DNA of 64,000 bases from NCBI GenBank assembly GCA_001898485.1, contig MKTY01000020.1, positions 620,001 through 684,000 of the forward strand. Reading direction: 5' to 3'. Positions within the stretch are counted from its first letter, which is position 1. Every line of letters starts with the position of its first letter. The notes beneath the pieces are model-generated. The model saw only the letters and a list, made by a program, of their open reading frames with translations. It was not told the origin of the DNA and did no database searches. This stretch comes from Sphingobacteriales bacterium 46-32 (GTDB lineage: Bacteria > Bacteroidota > Bacteroidia > Chitinophagales > Chitinophagaceae). Positions 20,250 through 28,913 of this stretch are shown here, in pieces. Both the position numbers and the translations under genes were made by a program.

Positions 20250-20294
20250 CTAGGGACGTTTCTTAGTGCGCTTTGTATGTTTCATAATACTCAT
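20250..20294 (-). CDS. Candidate 14-residue asd leader peptide
   Basis: The minus-strand frame reads MSIMKHTKRTKKRP, then TAG. Nine of 14 residues (2 Met, 1 Ile, 2 Thr, 4 Lys) are amino acids made from aspartate semialdehyde, the product of the downstream enzyme. It begins about 28 bases after the predicted transcription start and ends directly at the antiterminator strand. It is too short for ordinary gene calling. The alternative is a chance ORF; its composition and place argue against that. A shorter form could start at the second ATG (20285). Confidence 0.6.
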   Translation of the reverse strand: MSIMKHTKRTKKRP

Positions 20295-20326
20295 TTCCTG
20301 ATTATACTATTTCTTTTAATGGTTAG

Positions 20327-20358
20327 CAAAAATAATGGCTCGTTTTATTCACGCCAAA
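20327..20358 (-). promoter_or_regulatory. Consensus promoter of the asd leader transcript
   Basis: On the minus strand: TTTG (20358-20355), 20 bases, TATTTTTG (20334-20327), a full match to TTTG/TAnnTTTG. Predicted start near 20322, giving a leader of about 150 bases up to the attenuator. Confidence 0.65.
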
Positions 20359-20408
20359 ATTTGTTTTTTTCACCTTGCCATGCTTCGCCTCATTTTTACC
20401 TTCATTCG

Positions 20409-22118
20409 ATGAAACAGATAACGTGTGTTAGTCTTCTGTTGGTGATGATATCTGCAGGAGTACGTGCGCAGCAGCGCTATGATGTAGTGATTAGTGAGAT
20501 TATGGCAGATCCAAGTCCACCGATCGGCCTGCCCGGTACTGAATGGATTGAGTTGCATAACCGCTCGGGGCAGCCTGTAAATCTGCAGGGCTGGCGACTG
20601 GCCGATGCGGGTTCGCAAAGCGGACCCTTACCATCCTACACCTTATATCCTGGCAGGCAGGTAATTGTATGTGCCAACAGTGCTATGGCCGCCCTGTCTG
20701 CTTATGGATCCTGTATTGGAGTGAGTAGTTTTCCGTCGCTCGACAATGAAGGAGATCAGCTTATACTGACGAGTGCAACGGGGCAGGTGATACATGCCCT
20801 GGTATACAGCAGCACCTGGTACCAGAATGATGTAAAGCGGGATGGCGGCTGGTCTCTTGAAATGATCGATACAGATCAGCCCTGCATATGGGCAGGCAAC
20901 TGGGCTGCCAGCATTCATGCAGAAGGAGGCAGTCCCGGAAGACCCAACACAATAACGGCTCAACTGGAAGATATCAGTGCACCGCAAGCCCTGCATGCTT
21001 ATATGCCCGATAGCTTATCAGTTATTATACAATTCTCTGCACCTGTTGATAGTCTTTCAGCAACAATCACGCAGCATTTCTCGCTGACTGATGGACCCAC
21101 TATTGCAGAAGCAGGCATTATAGAACCCCTGGCTATACAGGTTCGTCTGTTGCTGGCAGACACATTGCTGCCAGACCGCATTTATCAGCTAACGGTTACT
21201 GATCTGGCTGGTTGCACAGGCCATCATCTCGCTGGTGTGCAGCAGTTATCTGTCGGCCGGATTGGACCCGTAGCGGGTGCAGGTATTGTTATCAATGAAA
21301 TTCTCTTTCATCCCCCTCCAAATGGTTTTGATTATGTGGAACTGTATCATGCCGGTAAAACAATCGCTGATCTGTCGCAGCTGCTGATTGCCCGCAGGGG
21401 TTCAGATGGTCAAATTCAGCAGTTCTATTCGTTATCAGGCAGTCCGCGATTATTTTTCCCGGGTCAGTACCTGGTATTTACGACCAATGCGGCCAGCCTG
21501 GCTCATCATTATCTGGTACGATATCCTGAACGTGTAATCGCTCTTGCGGCTCTTCCTTCGTATCCCAATGATATCGGCGTAGTGGTATTGGCTGATAAAC
21601 AGGGGCAGGTAGTGGATGAGGTACCGTATTCGGCAAAGATGCATTTTCCGCTTATCCGTAATCCCCAGGGGGTGGCCCTGGAGCGGATTGATGCTGCCGG
21701 CCCTTCTGCCAGCAGCCACAACTGGCATTCGGCAGCTGCCTCTGCCGGTTATGGTACGCCAGGTTATGCCAATTCGCAATTGCAGGCACAGGCGGCTCCT
21801 GACTTAGGCGGCCTCAAACTGAGTAATACCCTGTTTACACCGGATAATGACGGACAGGAAGATGTGCTACTGATCAGCTATCAATGGCCGGAAAGCGGGT
21901 ATATGATACGCATGCTGGTGTTTGACGACCAGGGCCGGCCTGTTCGTGAGCTCGTAAAAAATGAGTTGATGGGAACAACGGGCAGTTGGAAATGGGATGG
22001 TCTGGACAATACAGGCCGGGCTCTTCCCGCCGGCATCTATATCATCTGGGCCGAACTTTTTACACTTAACGGCAAGAAGGAGTTATTTAAGCAGCCGGTA
22101 ATCCTGGCCCGGCGCTAA
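20409..22118 (+). CDS. Secreted lamin-tail-domain protein with gliding/T9SS-type C-terminal domain
   Basis: About 569 residues from ATG 20409 (MKQITCVSLLLVMISAGVRAQ, a signal peptide). Two lamin-tail domains are visible: about 25-145 (DVVISEIMADPSPP, TEWIELHNRSGQPVNLQGWRL, LDNEGDQLILTSATG) and about 290-420 (IVINEILFHPPPNGFDYVELYH, FPGQYLVFTTN, ERIDAAGPSASSHNWHSA). Between them is a Bacterial-Ig-like stretch. The C-terminus (FTPDNDGQEDVLLISY ... WKWDGLDNTGRALPAGIYI) is the CHU/FlgD-like domain typical of proteins exported by T9SS. Function is unknown; such proteins are exported and often adhesive or associated with extracellular nucleases. Divergent from asd, whose promoter region it shares. 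Confidence 0.88.
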   Translation: MKQITCVSLLLVMISAGVRAQQRYDVVISEIMADPSPPIGLPGTEWIELHNRSGQPVNLQGWRLADAGSQSGPLPSYTLYPGRQVIVCANSAMAALSAYGSCIGVSSFPSLDNEGDQLILTSATGQVIHALVYSSTWYQNDVKRDGGWSLEMIDTDQPCIWAGNWAASIHAEGGSPGRPNTITAQLEDISAPQALHAYMPDSLSVIIQFSAPVDSLSATITQHFSLTDGPTIAEAGIIEPLAIQVRLLLADTLLPDRIYQLTVTDLAGCTGHHLAGVQQLSVGRIGPVAGAGIVINEILFHPPPNGFDYVELYHAGKTIADLSQLLIARRGSDGQIQQFYSLSGSPRLFFPGQYLVFTTNAASLAHHYLVRYPERVIALAALPSYPNDIGVVVLADKQGQVVDEVPYSAKMHFPLIRNPQGVALERIDAAGPSASSHNWHSAAASAGYGTPGYANSQLQAQAAPDLGGLKLSNTLFTPDNDGQEDVLLISYQWPESGYMIRMLVFDDQGRPVRELVKNELMGTTGSWKWDGLDNTGRALPAGIYIIWAELFTLNGKKELFKQPVILARR

Positions 22119-22119
22119 A

Positions 22120-22152
22120 GCAGCAGCCCGGCAGATTTTGCCGGGCTGCTGC
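22120..22152. terminator. Convergent terminator hairpin
   Basis: A perfect 14-bp stem (22120-22133 and 22139-22152), 5-base loop, between two converging genes. T runs are weak on both sides. Confidence 0.75.
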
Positions 22153-22170
22153 AGATATTTCACCAAAAGA

Positions 22171-23094
22171 TCAGAGTAGTTCGATTTCGAAGTTTACCAG
22201 GTCCTTAAATTGTTGTATACGCGCTTCTATATCGGTTTTGGTGATCTCGCGCAAGCGGGTAGCACCGAATTTTTCCACGCAGAAGCTGGCCATTGCCGAG
22301 CCTACAATAATGGCGCGCTTCATATTTTCAAAGGAGATATCGCCGGTTTTGGCGAGATGCCCTACAAATCCACCCGCAAATGTGTCACCTGCTCCTGTTG
22401 GGTCAAACACATCTTCGAGTGGCAGGGCGGGAGCAAAGAAGACACTATCCTTATCAAACAGCAGAGCGCCGTGCTCACCTTTTTTGATGATGAGGTATTT
22501 GGGACCCATCTGTAAAATGGATTTTGCTGCTTTTACGAGCGAAAACTGACCAGTAAGCTGCCTGGCTTCTGCATCGTTGACGAGCAGTATATCTACATGC
22601 TTCAATACTTCTTCGAGGTCGGGCAACGCTACTTCCATCCAGAAGTTCATAGTGTCCATTACGATCAGCCGGGGACGCTGTTTGAGCTGACGAATCACGC
22701 TCAATTGTACCGCAGGCACCAGATTGCCCAGCATCAGGAATTCTGCGCCCTGATAGCTATCGGGGATTTGGGGATTAAAGTCGGCCAGCACGTTTAGGTC
22801 TGTAACCAGGGTATCGCGACTGTTCATATCGGCATGATAGCGACCGCTCCAGAAAAACGATTTCTTGTCGGGCACAATTTCAACTCCATCAAGCTGTACG
22901 CCGCGGCTTTTCAGCTCTTCCAGTTCCTCTACGGGAAAATCATATCCCACAATAGATACCTGTTGTATAGGTTTTACAAAATTTGAAGCAGCATAGGCCA
23001 CATAGGTGGCAGAGCCGCCAACTATCTTATCTGTTTTGCCAAAGGGTGTTTCAATGGCATCAAAAGCCATAGTGCCTACTGTAATCAATGACAT
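22171..23094 (-). CDS. PfkB-family sugar or nucleoside kinase
   Basis: About 307 residues from ATG 23094 (MSLITVGTMAFDAIETPFG); the frame extends upstream but without family similarity. The first PfkB signature appears as KIVGGSATYVAYAASNF, and the second, with the catalytic Asp, as DPTGAGDTFAGGFVGHL near residue 250. Phosphate donor and fold are those of ribokinases; this subgroup is often labelled sugar kinase or adenosine kinase-like, and the substrate cannot be read from the sequence. It is transcribed alone, converging on the lamin-tail gene with a shared hairpin between. Confidence 0.9.
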   Translation of the reverse strand: MSLITVGTMAFDAIETPFGKTDKIVGGSATYVAYAASNFVKPIQQVSIVGYDFPVEELEELKSRGVQLDGVEIVPDKKSFFWSGRYHADMNSRDTLVTDLNVLADFNPQIPDSYQGAEFLMLGNLVPAVQLSVIRQLKQRPRLIVMDTMNFWMEVALPDLEEVLKHVDILLVNDAEARQLTGQFSLVKAAKSILQMGPKYLIIKKGEHGALLFDKDSVFFAPALPLEDVFDPTGAGDTFAGGFVGHLAKTGDISFENMKRAIIVGSAMASFCVEKFGATRLREITKTDIEARIQQFKDLVNFEIELL

Positions 23095-23293
23095 GAAAAA
23101 CGTTTTATTTTTTATAGTAATGTTTTCCAATTTAGCTATCTGCCGCCAATACAAATCCGGACTGGCCTTTTCCGCAGGAAAACGAGGGGCTGAAAGGGCG
23201 TGCAAACGTACATGAAAAATCGTATCCTGGGAAGTTTAAATGCATCCATTTAAGGTCCGGCGATATGACTGGAGAGCGCTGCTTCAAACCGGT

Positions 23294-23327
23294 TTTGGTA
23301 ATATTGACTGAAACCTATATATCTTTG
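23294..23327 (+). promoter_or_regulatory. Promoter candidate of tetR-paaE
   Basis: TTTG at 23294-23297, 22 bases, TATCTTTG at 23320-23327. The ATG of tetR is only three bases further, so transcription would begin at or next to the start codon (leaderless), or the true start codon is later. Confidence 0.45.
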
Positions 23328-23330
23328 GGT

Positions 23331-23924
23331 ATGGCCAAATCAGTAAGAAAAAAGGCATCCAAGAAAGATCTGATCCTTCAAAAGGCTGCCATCATGTTTA
23401 GGGAAAAGGGCTTTGCAGCCACTTCCATGCGCGACCTGGCTGAGTCTGTAGGCATTGAGGCCGCCAGCCTGTACAATCATATCCGCTCTAAAAACGAAAT
23501 TCTCGAAGCCATCTGTTTTGACGTTGCCAACCGGTTCAACACAAATATGGAACAACTGGAAGCTGGCCACACGGGATCCATCAGCAAAGTGGAAACCCTG
23601 CTCCGCTTTCATATCCGGCAAATGATCGAGCATTATGAGGAAGTGTATGTGAGTGATCGCGAATGGAAACACCTGGAAGAACCTTACTTATCTAATTTCC
23701 AGACCCAGCGCAGAGCTTACCGTAAAAAATTTGCCTCTATTATTGAAGATGGTATCCGCAAAAGCGAGATTCGCAATATAGATGCACCCACAGCTGTACT
23801 TATCATGCTGCATGCCGTAAGCGGCATTGAATCATGGCACCGCTCCAAAACCAAGATCAATGCACAGGAGCTGGAGGATAATATGGTCATGATCATGATC
23901 GATGGATTAAGAAAACAAGGTTAA
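23331..23924 (+). CDS. TetR-family repressor, probable regulator of phenylacetate genes
   Basis: About 197 residues from ATG 23331 (MAKSVRKKASKKDL). The N-terminal TetR DNA-binding domain spans about 12-58 (ILQKAAIMFREKGFAATSMRDLAESVGIEA with the recognition helix ASLYNHIRSKNEIL). The C-terminal ligand domain is of the PaaR/FadR-like type (LEDNMVMIMIDGLRK at the end). Four bases separate its stop codon from the ATG of paaE, so the two are co-transcribed. TetR repressors (PaaR) that respond to phenylacetyl-CoA control paa operons in several phyla, which fits here. The effector is inferred from context. Confidence 0.88.
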   Translation: MAKSVRKKASKKDLILQKAAIMFREKGFAATSMRDLAESVGIEAASLYNHIRSKNEILEAICFDVANRFNTNMEQLEAGHTGSISKVETLLRFHIRQMIEHYEEVYVSDREWKHLEEPYLSNFQTQRRAYRKKFASIIEDGIRKSEIRNIDAPTAVLIMLHAVSGIESWHRSKTKINAQELEDNMVMIMIDGLRKQG

Positions 23925-23927
23925 GCC

Positions 23928-25013
23928 ATGTCCATTCATTTTCACCCCGTACGCGTAAAAGAAGTACGCAGGGAAACACCTGCCTGCGTGTCTGTATTGC
24001 TTGATATTCCTGCAGAACTGCAGGCCGACTTCAACTATCGGCAGGGACAAAGCCTTACCATCCGCACTTTTATTAATGGCGAAGAAGTGCGCCGCACCTA
24101 TTCGCTCTGCAGCTCGCCACTCGATCATGAATGGCGGGTAGCGATCAAAAAAGTAGATGGAGGCCTATTTTCTTCTTTTGCCAATGAGTTGCTTAAACCC
24201 GGCGATACACTGGAAGTAATGCAGCCAATAGGCCGTTTTTATACAGAACTGAATCCTGTACATCGCAAACGGTATGTTGCATTTGCAGCAGGCAGTGGTA
24301 TTACCCCGGTTTTATCACTTATTAAAACCACGCTGGCCACTGAGCCGCTCAGCCGCTTCACGCTGGTATATGGCAACCGGAGCCGTCAGGATATTATCTT
24401 CTTTGAAGAGCTGGAGGCCCTGAAAAATAAATACCCCGACCGTTTTCAACTGATTCATATCCTGAGCCGCGAAACACAGGACGCACCGGTGCTGAATGGC
24501 CGGATCAATGCAGAAAAGCTCCGCGACCTCGACAAACTGATAGATTACATACTAACCGATGAGTTCTTCATTTGCGGGCCCGAAGCCATGATCTTTGAAG
24601 TAAAAGAATTCCTGGAATCACGTATCGCAGATAAACGGCGCATCCATTTCGAATTGTTTACTACACCGGGGCAAAACCAGTCTTCAATATCCGGGAAATC
24701 GGCTGCCTCTGCCAGCGCACCCTCTGGTGGCTGCCAGGTACGCATCAGGCTCGATGGGCGGTCTATTGAATTTACCATGCCTGCCAGCAGTGAAGATTCT
24801 GTACTGGATGCCGCCCTTGCTGCCGGAGCAGACCTGCCTTACGCATGTAAGGGTGGCGTATGCTGCACCTGCAAGGCCCGTTTACTCGAAGGAGAGGTAA
24901 AAATGGATGTGCATTGGGGGCTGGAAGAAGAGGAGATCAAACAGGGTTTTATACTTACCTGCCAGAGCCACCCGCTTACCTCCAACGTATCGGTCGATTT
25001 TGATGTCAGATAA
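23928..25013 (+). CDS. paaE: Ring-1,2-phenylacetyl-CoA epoxidase reductase subunit PaaE
   Basis: A 361-residue flavin reductase: an FAD-binding barrel (about 5-105, with RRTYSLCSSP for flavin binding), an NAD-binding domain (about 105-235, FAAGSGITPVLSLI and EFFICGPEAMI) and a C-terminal plant-type ferredoxin domain (about 265-361) with the 2Fe-2S ligands in ACKGGVCCTCKARL and the distal Cys in FILTCQSHP. It passes electrons from NAD(P)H to the diiron oxygenase PaaA. It is co-transcribed with the TetR gene but lies 27.7 kb from paaABCD, with a beta-glucan locus in between. Ferredoxin motif and order of domains fix the assignment. Confidence 0.95.
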   Translation: MSIHFHPVRVKEVRRETPACVSVLLDIPAELQADFNYRQGQSLTIRTFINGEEVRRTYSLCSSPLDHEWRVAIKKVDGGLFSSFANELLKPGDTLEVMQPIGRFYTELNPVHRKRYVAFAAGSGITPVLSLIKTTLATEPLSRFTLVYGNRSRQDIIFFEELEALKNKYPDRFQLIHILSRETQDAPVLNGRINAEKLRDLDKLIDYILTDEFFICGPEAMIFEVKEFLESRIADKRRIHFELFTTPGQNQSSISGKSAASASAPSGGCQVRIRLDGRSIEFTMPASSEDSVLDAALAAGADLPYACKGGVCCTCKARLLEGEVKMDVHWGLEEEEIKQGFILTCQSHPLTSNVSVDFDVR

Positions 25014-25030
25014 AATAAATGTTGTTTTTA

Positions 25031-25062
25031 TAGAAATGGCCTGCTTATGCAGGCCATTTCTA
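25031..25062. terminator. Convergent terminator hairpin after paaE
   Basis: A perfect 14-bp stem (25031-25044 and 25049-25062) with loop TTAT, between paaE and the converging GH3 gene; marks the left border of the glucan locus. Confidence 0.8.
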
Positions 25063-25078
25063 TATATCATTTCTCCTG

Positions 25079-27322
25079 TCAGGGTAAAAGGCTAAAGCTG
25101 TCTTTTAACCGTATATCGGCAGATGAAGAGCCGATCATCAGATCAAAATCGCCTGGCTCTGCATCCCATTTTAATTTGGCATTGTAAAACGATAACTTTT
25201 CTTTGCCAATCACAAACCGGATCGTTTTTTTCTCACCTGGCTGCAGCAACAGTTTTTTAAAATCTTTTAATTCTTTGACCGGGCGCACTACTGAGCCCAC
25301 CCGATCGCGCAAATAGAGTTGTACTACTTCCTCACCGGCATAGCGGCCTGTGTTGGCAACATCCATTGTGACCACAATGCTATCGGCTTTTTTCATTTCT
25401 TTTTTATTCAGCTTAAGATTGGAATACTCAAAGCTGGTATAACTGAGGCCGTATCCGAATTCGAATTTGGGATAGATAGATTCATCGATATAAGCAGAGC
25501 GGTAAAACCGGTCTTTGTCGCTGGTAGCGGGGCGGCCTGTATTGAAGTGGCTGTAGTAAACAGGAATCTGTCCTTCGCTTCGGGGGAAGGTAATCGGCAG
25601 TTTGGCCGATGGGTTGTAATCGCCAAACAAGACATCGGCAATGGCATTGCCAGCTTCGCTGCCCAGCCACCAGGTATATAAAATAGCAGGAGCATTATCG
25701 GCTACCCAGTCAAATACCAACGGGCGGCCGGCATTGATCAATACCACTACGGGTTTGCCGGTAGCGATTATGGTTTTGATCAGTTCTTCCTGCACACCCG
25801 GCAGGCGAATGCTGCTGCGACTTTTTGCTTCGCCGCTCATATCGCGACGCTCGCCCACACTCAGCACCACTACATCGGCCTGGCCGGCTAACTGCACTGC
25901 TTCTGCAAAACCGGCACGGCTGCTGTCTTCGATACCACAACCTTTTGCATACAGCAATTGTGATGTACCGCCCAGTTTGTTGACCATACCCTGCCATTGC
26001 GAAACTATATAGCTGGAGTCGTCGGGCATTTCTATACTCCAGAAACCGAGGTTTTGTTTTACTTCCTTTACAAGCGGGCCAATGAAAGCAATCCGGTTAT
26101 TCTGTTTTTTCAGCGGTAACAGCTGATTTTGATTTTTCAGCAATACAATGCTTTTAGCTGCCATGTCGCGGGCCGCACGTGTATGAGCGGGATTATTGAG
26201 CGCCGCCTGCTCGCGCGAGGCATCGCTAAACCGGTAGGGATCGTCAAAAAGCCCGAGTTCAAACTTTTTACGCAAGACGCGGCGCACGGCATCATCGACC
26301 AAAGCGATAGGTACTTTCTTTTCTTTTACCAACTGTGCCAGGTGATTTTTGTAACTGCGGCTTTCCATATCCATATCGCTGCCGGCAGTAATTGCTGAAA
26401 GTGCGGCTTCGTAATTGTTTTTTACATAACCGTGCTGTATCATCTCACCCACCGATCCCCAGTCGCTCACTACAAAGCCGGTAAATTTCCATTTGCCTTT
26501 CAGAATATCGCGTTGAAGATAACTGTTGCCGGTAGCGGGTATTCCGTTAAGATCGTTGAAAGAATTCATAAAGGTGGCGGCGCCTGCATCGAGCGCTGCC
26601 TTAAACGGAGGCAGATACGTTTCCCATAATTGCCTTTCACTCATATCTACACTGTTGTAATCACGGCCACCAACTGCTGCACCATAGGCTGCAAAGTGTT
26701 TGGCACAGGCCATGACGGCATCTGTATACCCCAGTCCCCTGCCCTGAAAACCATGCACACGTGCTTTGGCAATCAATGAACCGAGATAAGGATCTTCACC
26801 TGCGCCTTCCATCACCCGACCCCAGCGCGGGTCGCGTGCAATGTCGACCATGGGTGCAAAAGTCCAGTGAATACCAGCGGCGGAAGCTTCTGTGGCTGCT
26901 ACCCGTGCTGCCAGTTGTATAGCATCCATATCCCAGCTGGCGGCTTCTGCCAGTGGAATGGGAAATGTGGTTTTATATCCATGAATCACATCCTGCCCAA
27001 ACAAGAGCGGAATACGTAGCCGGGATTGCATCGCCATTTCCTGCAGTTGACGGGTATGGCGCACGCCCATGATATTGAGCATGGAACCGATCTGCCCCTT
27101 ACGGATCTGATCCTGCTTATCACCGTCGCTGGTAATAGGGCCGGTCGAGATCCAGTCGCCGCTATATTGATTCAACTGGCCTACTTTTTCTTCCAGCGTC
27201 ATGAGGCGCAATACGGAGTCTACACGCTGATCAATTGTTTTACGCTGCGCAAGTGCCGGCAACAAGCAGGCCAGCAGACCGGTTGTTATCAGCGATTGTT
27301 TAAGTGATCGGTTTTTAAACAT
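25079..27322 (-). CDS. GH3 beta-glucosidase (BglX-like)
   Basis: A 747-residue exported glycosidase with signal peptide (LKQSLITTGLLACLLPALAQ). N-terminal GH3 barrel: RIPLLFGQDVIHGYKTTFPIPL, the substrate segment ACAKHFAAYGAAVGGRDYN, and the catalytic nucleophile Asp in FVVSDWGSVGEM. The C-terminal GH3 domain (from about 390: IVLLKNQNQLLPLKK; VVLINAGRPLVFDW) and a fibronectin-like domain at the end (GEEVVQLYLRDRVGSVVRPVKELK). Removes glucose from beta-linked oligosaccharides in the periplasm. It is the last gene of the glucan locus, in its own unit after a terminator, and is a paralogue of the GH3 at 31370-33661. Linkage preference is unknown. Confidence 0.95.
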   Translation of the reverse strand: MFKNRSLKQSLITTGLLACLLPALAQRKTIDQRVDSVLRLMTLEEKVGQLNQYSGDWISTGPITSDGDKQDQIRKGQIGSMLNIMGVRHTRQLQEMAMQSRLRIPLLFGQDVIHGYKTTFPIPLAEAASWDMDAIQLAARVAATEASAAGIHWTFAPMVDIARDPRWGRVMEGAGEDPYLGSLIAKARVHGFQGRGLGYTDAVMACAKHFAAYGAAVGGRDYNSVDMSERQLWETYLPPFKAALDAGAATFMNSFNDLNGIPATGNSYLQRDILKGKWKFTGFVVSDWGSVGEMIQHGYVKNNYEAALSAITAGSDMDMESRSYKNHLAQLVKEKKVPIALVDDAVRRVLRKKFELGLFDDPYRFSDASREQAALNNPAHTRAARDMAAKSIVLLKNQNQLLPLKKQNNRIAFIGPLVKEVKQNLGFWSIEMPDDSSYIVSQWQGMVNKLGGTSQLLYAKGCGIEDSSRAGFAEAVQLAGQADVVVLSVGERRDMSGEAKSRSSIRLPGVQEELIKTIIATGKPVVVLINAGRPLVFDWVADNAPAILYTWWLGSEAGNAIADVLFGDYNPSAKLPITFPRSEGQIPVYYSHFNTGRPATSDKDRFYRSAYIDESIYPKFEFGYGLSYTSFEYSNLKLNKKEMKKADSIVVTMDVANTGRYAGEEVVQLYLRDRVGSVVRPVKELKDFKKLLLQPGEKKTIRFVIGKEKLSFYNAKLKWDAEPGDFDLMIGSSSADIRLKDSFSLLP

Positions 27323-27343
27323 TGACAGGTTGTTGATAGGTTG

Positions 27344-27390
27344 AAAAAAGCCGCCCGGTATTCTTGAAGTCTTTACAGGGCGGCTTTACA
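27344..27390 (-). terminator. Terminator after the first GH30 gene
   Basis: Stem arms AAAGCCGCCC (27348-27357) and GGGCGGCTTT (27378-27387); six T follow on the minus strand. Confidence 0.85.
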
Positions 27391-27422
27391 GTACTTTATT
27401 ATAAAACTATACAGGTGTTTTA

Positions 27423-28889
27423 TCAAAACACGAGTGTGGCAATAGAACGGGGTTTTGCTTTCAGTTCAGCAGCTTTGCCATTGATCCAGAGAAAATAAGG
27501 TGTTTCTGCATTGGACTGGTTCATGACCACAACCACTGTTTTGCCATCCGGATTGCGGAAAGCAGTTGTGAGCAGCTGACTGCGGCTGGCAGCACTGCTG
27601 ATGCGTTTGGCTCCGGGCTGAATAAATTTGCTGAAATGCCCGATATAATAGTAGGCATTGGTATAAATGAGCTGTCCGGTTTTGGTATCGCCATGTACGG
27701 GGGCAAAACAGAAATTCTGTACGTGGTTGGGGCCACCTGTTTCATCGAGCAATATATTCCAGTCAGTAAAGCCCACCATGCCGTTGTTGAAATCGTTGAT
27801 CATACTGCGGCCATATTCTTCGCCCAGCGCCCAGGCATTGTAACGTTTTGCATCAAAACTTTCAGCACATCCTTCGGTAAAGAAAATATTTTTGTCGGGA
27901 TAGGCTTCGTGTACACGTTTGATATTTTCATACATGGGCTGACCACCACTCCAGTCTTCATACCAATGAAAACCAATACCCCAGGCATATTTGGAAGCTT
28001 CGGGGTCGTCAAAATAAGTTTGCGCGCGTTGATAAATCAGGTCGCGGTTATGGTCCCACACAATGATCTTCTTTTCTTTTAGTCCTTCTTTCTCCATGGT
28101 AGGACCCAGGTGTTTTTTCAGAAAATCGCGTTCTTCTTCGGCAGAATAGATACAGCTTTCCCAGCGCTGTTTGGCCATTGGCTCATTCTGTACGCTGATA
28201 CCCCATACAGGCACCCCTTCTTTTTCATATTCTTTGATAAACTTTGTATAGTACAGTGCCCAGCTGTCATAAAACTCTGGTTTGAGTTTACCACCCTGCA
28301 GCATGTTATTATTGTCTTTCATCCAGGCCGGGGGGCTCCAGGGGCTGGCAAAAAGCGTGAGTTTGCCACCCGCTGCCTGCATTGCTTCTTTAATAAAAGG
28401 AAGTTTGTATTTACGATCGGGATCTATATTAAACGACTTCAGATCTTTATCGTTGCTGTCTACATATGTATAACTGCCACTGCTGAAATCACAGCTATTA
28501 ATATTAGTGCGGGCAACAGTATAACCAATCCCGTTTTCCTTATCGAAATAGGCTTTCAGAAACTCCTGTTGTTTCTCTTTGGGCAATTTGTAAAACGTTT
28601 CGGCTGAGGCATCGGTAAGTGCGGCGCCTATACCAAAGAAGGTCTGAAAGGTTTTGTCGGGGTCTACAAATACACAGATCTGGGTTTCGAAAGGCTGACC
28701 CATATCTTTAAATGAAAGTGTATCAGTAGCAGTAAGGCGCAGTTGTGAACTGTCGGCTGTAGTATATACCAGTACTTTTTTCCCTTCTGCTGAAAAATGG
28801 CTGCTGTTGGTTTCAGCCGCCGGCTTTTCCTTATTTTCTCCGCAGGAGAAAAGTGCAAGCGCCACAATGGCAATGGTTATTTTTTTCAT
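27423..28889 (-). CDS. GH30 beta-glucanase or glucosylceramidase-type lipoprotein
   Basis: A 488-residue lipoprotein (lipobox LFSC, Cys 16). GH30 barrel: FQTFFGIGAALTDASAETF at the start, then GIGYTVARTNINSCDFSSGSY, then ASPWSPPAWMKDNNNM. The acid/base Glu is in VWGISVQNEPMAKQRWESC and the nucleophile Glu in NIFFTEGCAESFD. The C-terminal beta-sandwich (KRISSAASRSQLLTTAFRNPDG) is usual for GH30. In Bacteroides GH30 subfamily 3 enzymes cut beta-1,6-glucan; glucosylceramidase is the other option. Same unit as the next GH30 gene (24-base gap), which it resembles, so a local duplication. A lipid anchor suggests outer or inner membrane. Confidence 0.93.
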   Translation of the reverse strand: MKKITIAIVALALFSCGENKEKPAAETNSSHFSAEGKKVLVYTTADSSQLRLTATDTLSFKDMGQPFETQICVFVDPDKTFQTFFGIGAALTDASAETFYKLPKEKQQEFLKAYFDKENGIGYTVARTNINSCDFSSGSYTYVDSNDKDLKSFNIDPDRKYKLPFIKEAMQAAGGKLTLFASPWSPPAWMKDNNNMLQGGKLKPEFYDSWALYYTKFIKEYEKEGVPVWGISVQNEPMAKQRWESCIYSAEEERDFLKKHLGPTMEKEGLKEKKIIVWDHNRDLIYQRAQTYFDDPEASKYAWGIGFHWYEDWSGGQPMYENIKRVHEAYPDKNIFFTEGCAESFDAKRYNAWALGEEYGRSMINDFNNGMVGFTDWNILLDETGGPNHVQNFCFAPVHGDTKTGQLIYTNAYYYIGHFSKFIQPGAKRISSAASRSQLLTTAFRNPDGKTVVVVMNQSNAETPYFLWINGKAAELKAKPRSIATLVF

Positions 28890-28913
28890 TCTATTTAAAT
28901 TAAAACTGGTTGC

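Noticed and set aside
20172-20326. Lysine riboswitch upstream of asd
   Set aside because: The leader before the terminator is only about 120 bases and lacks the multi-helix core of the lysine element; the leader-peptide model explains it better.
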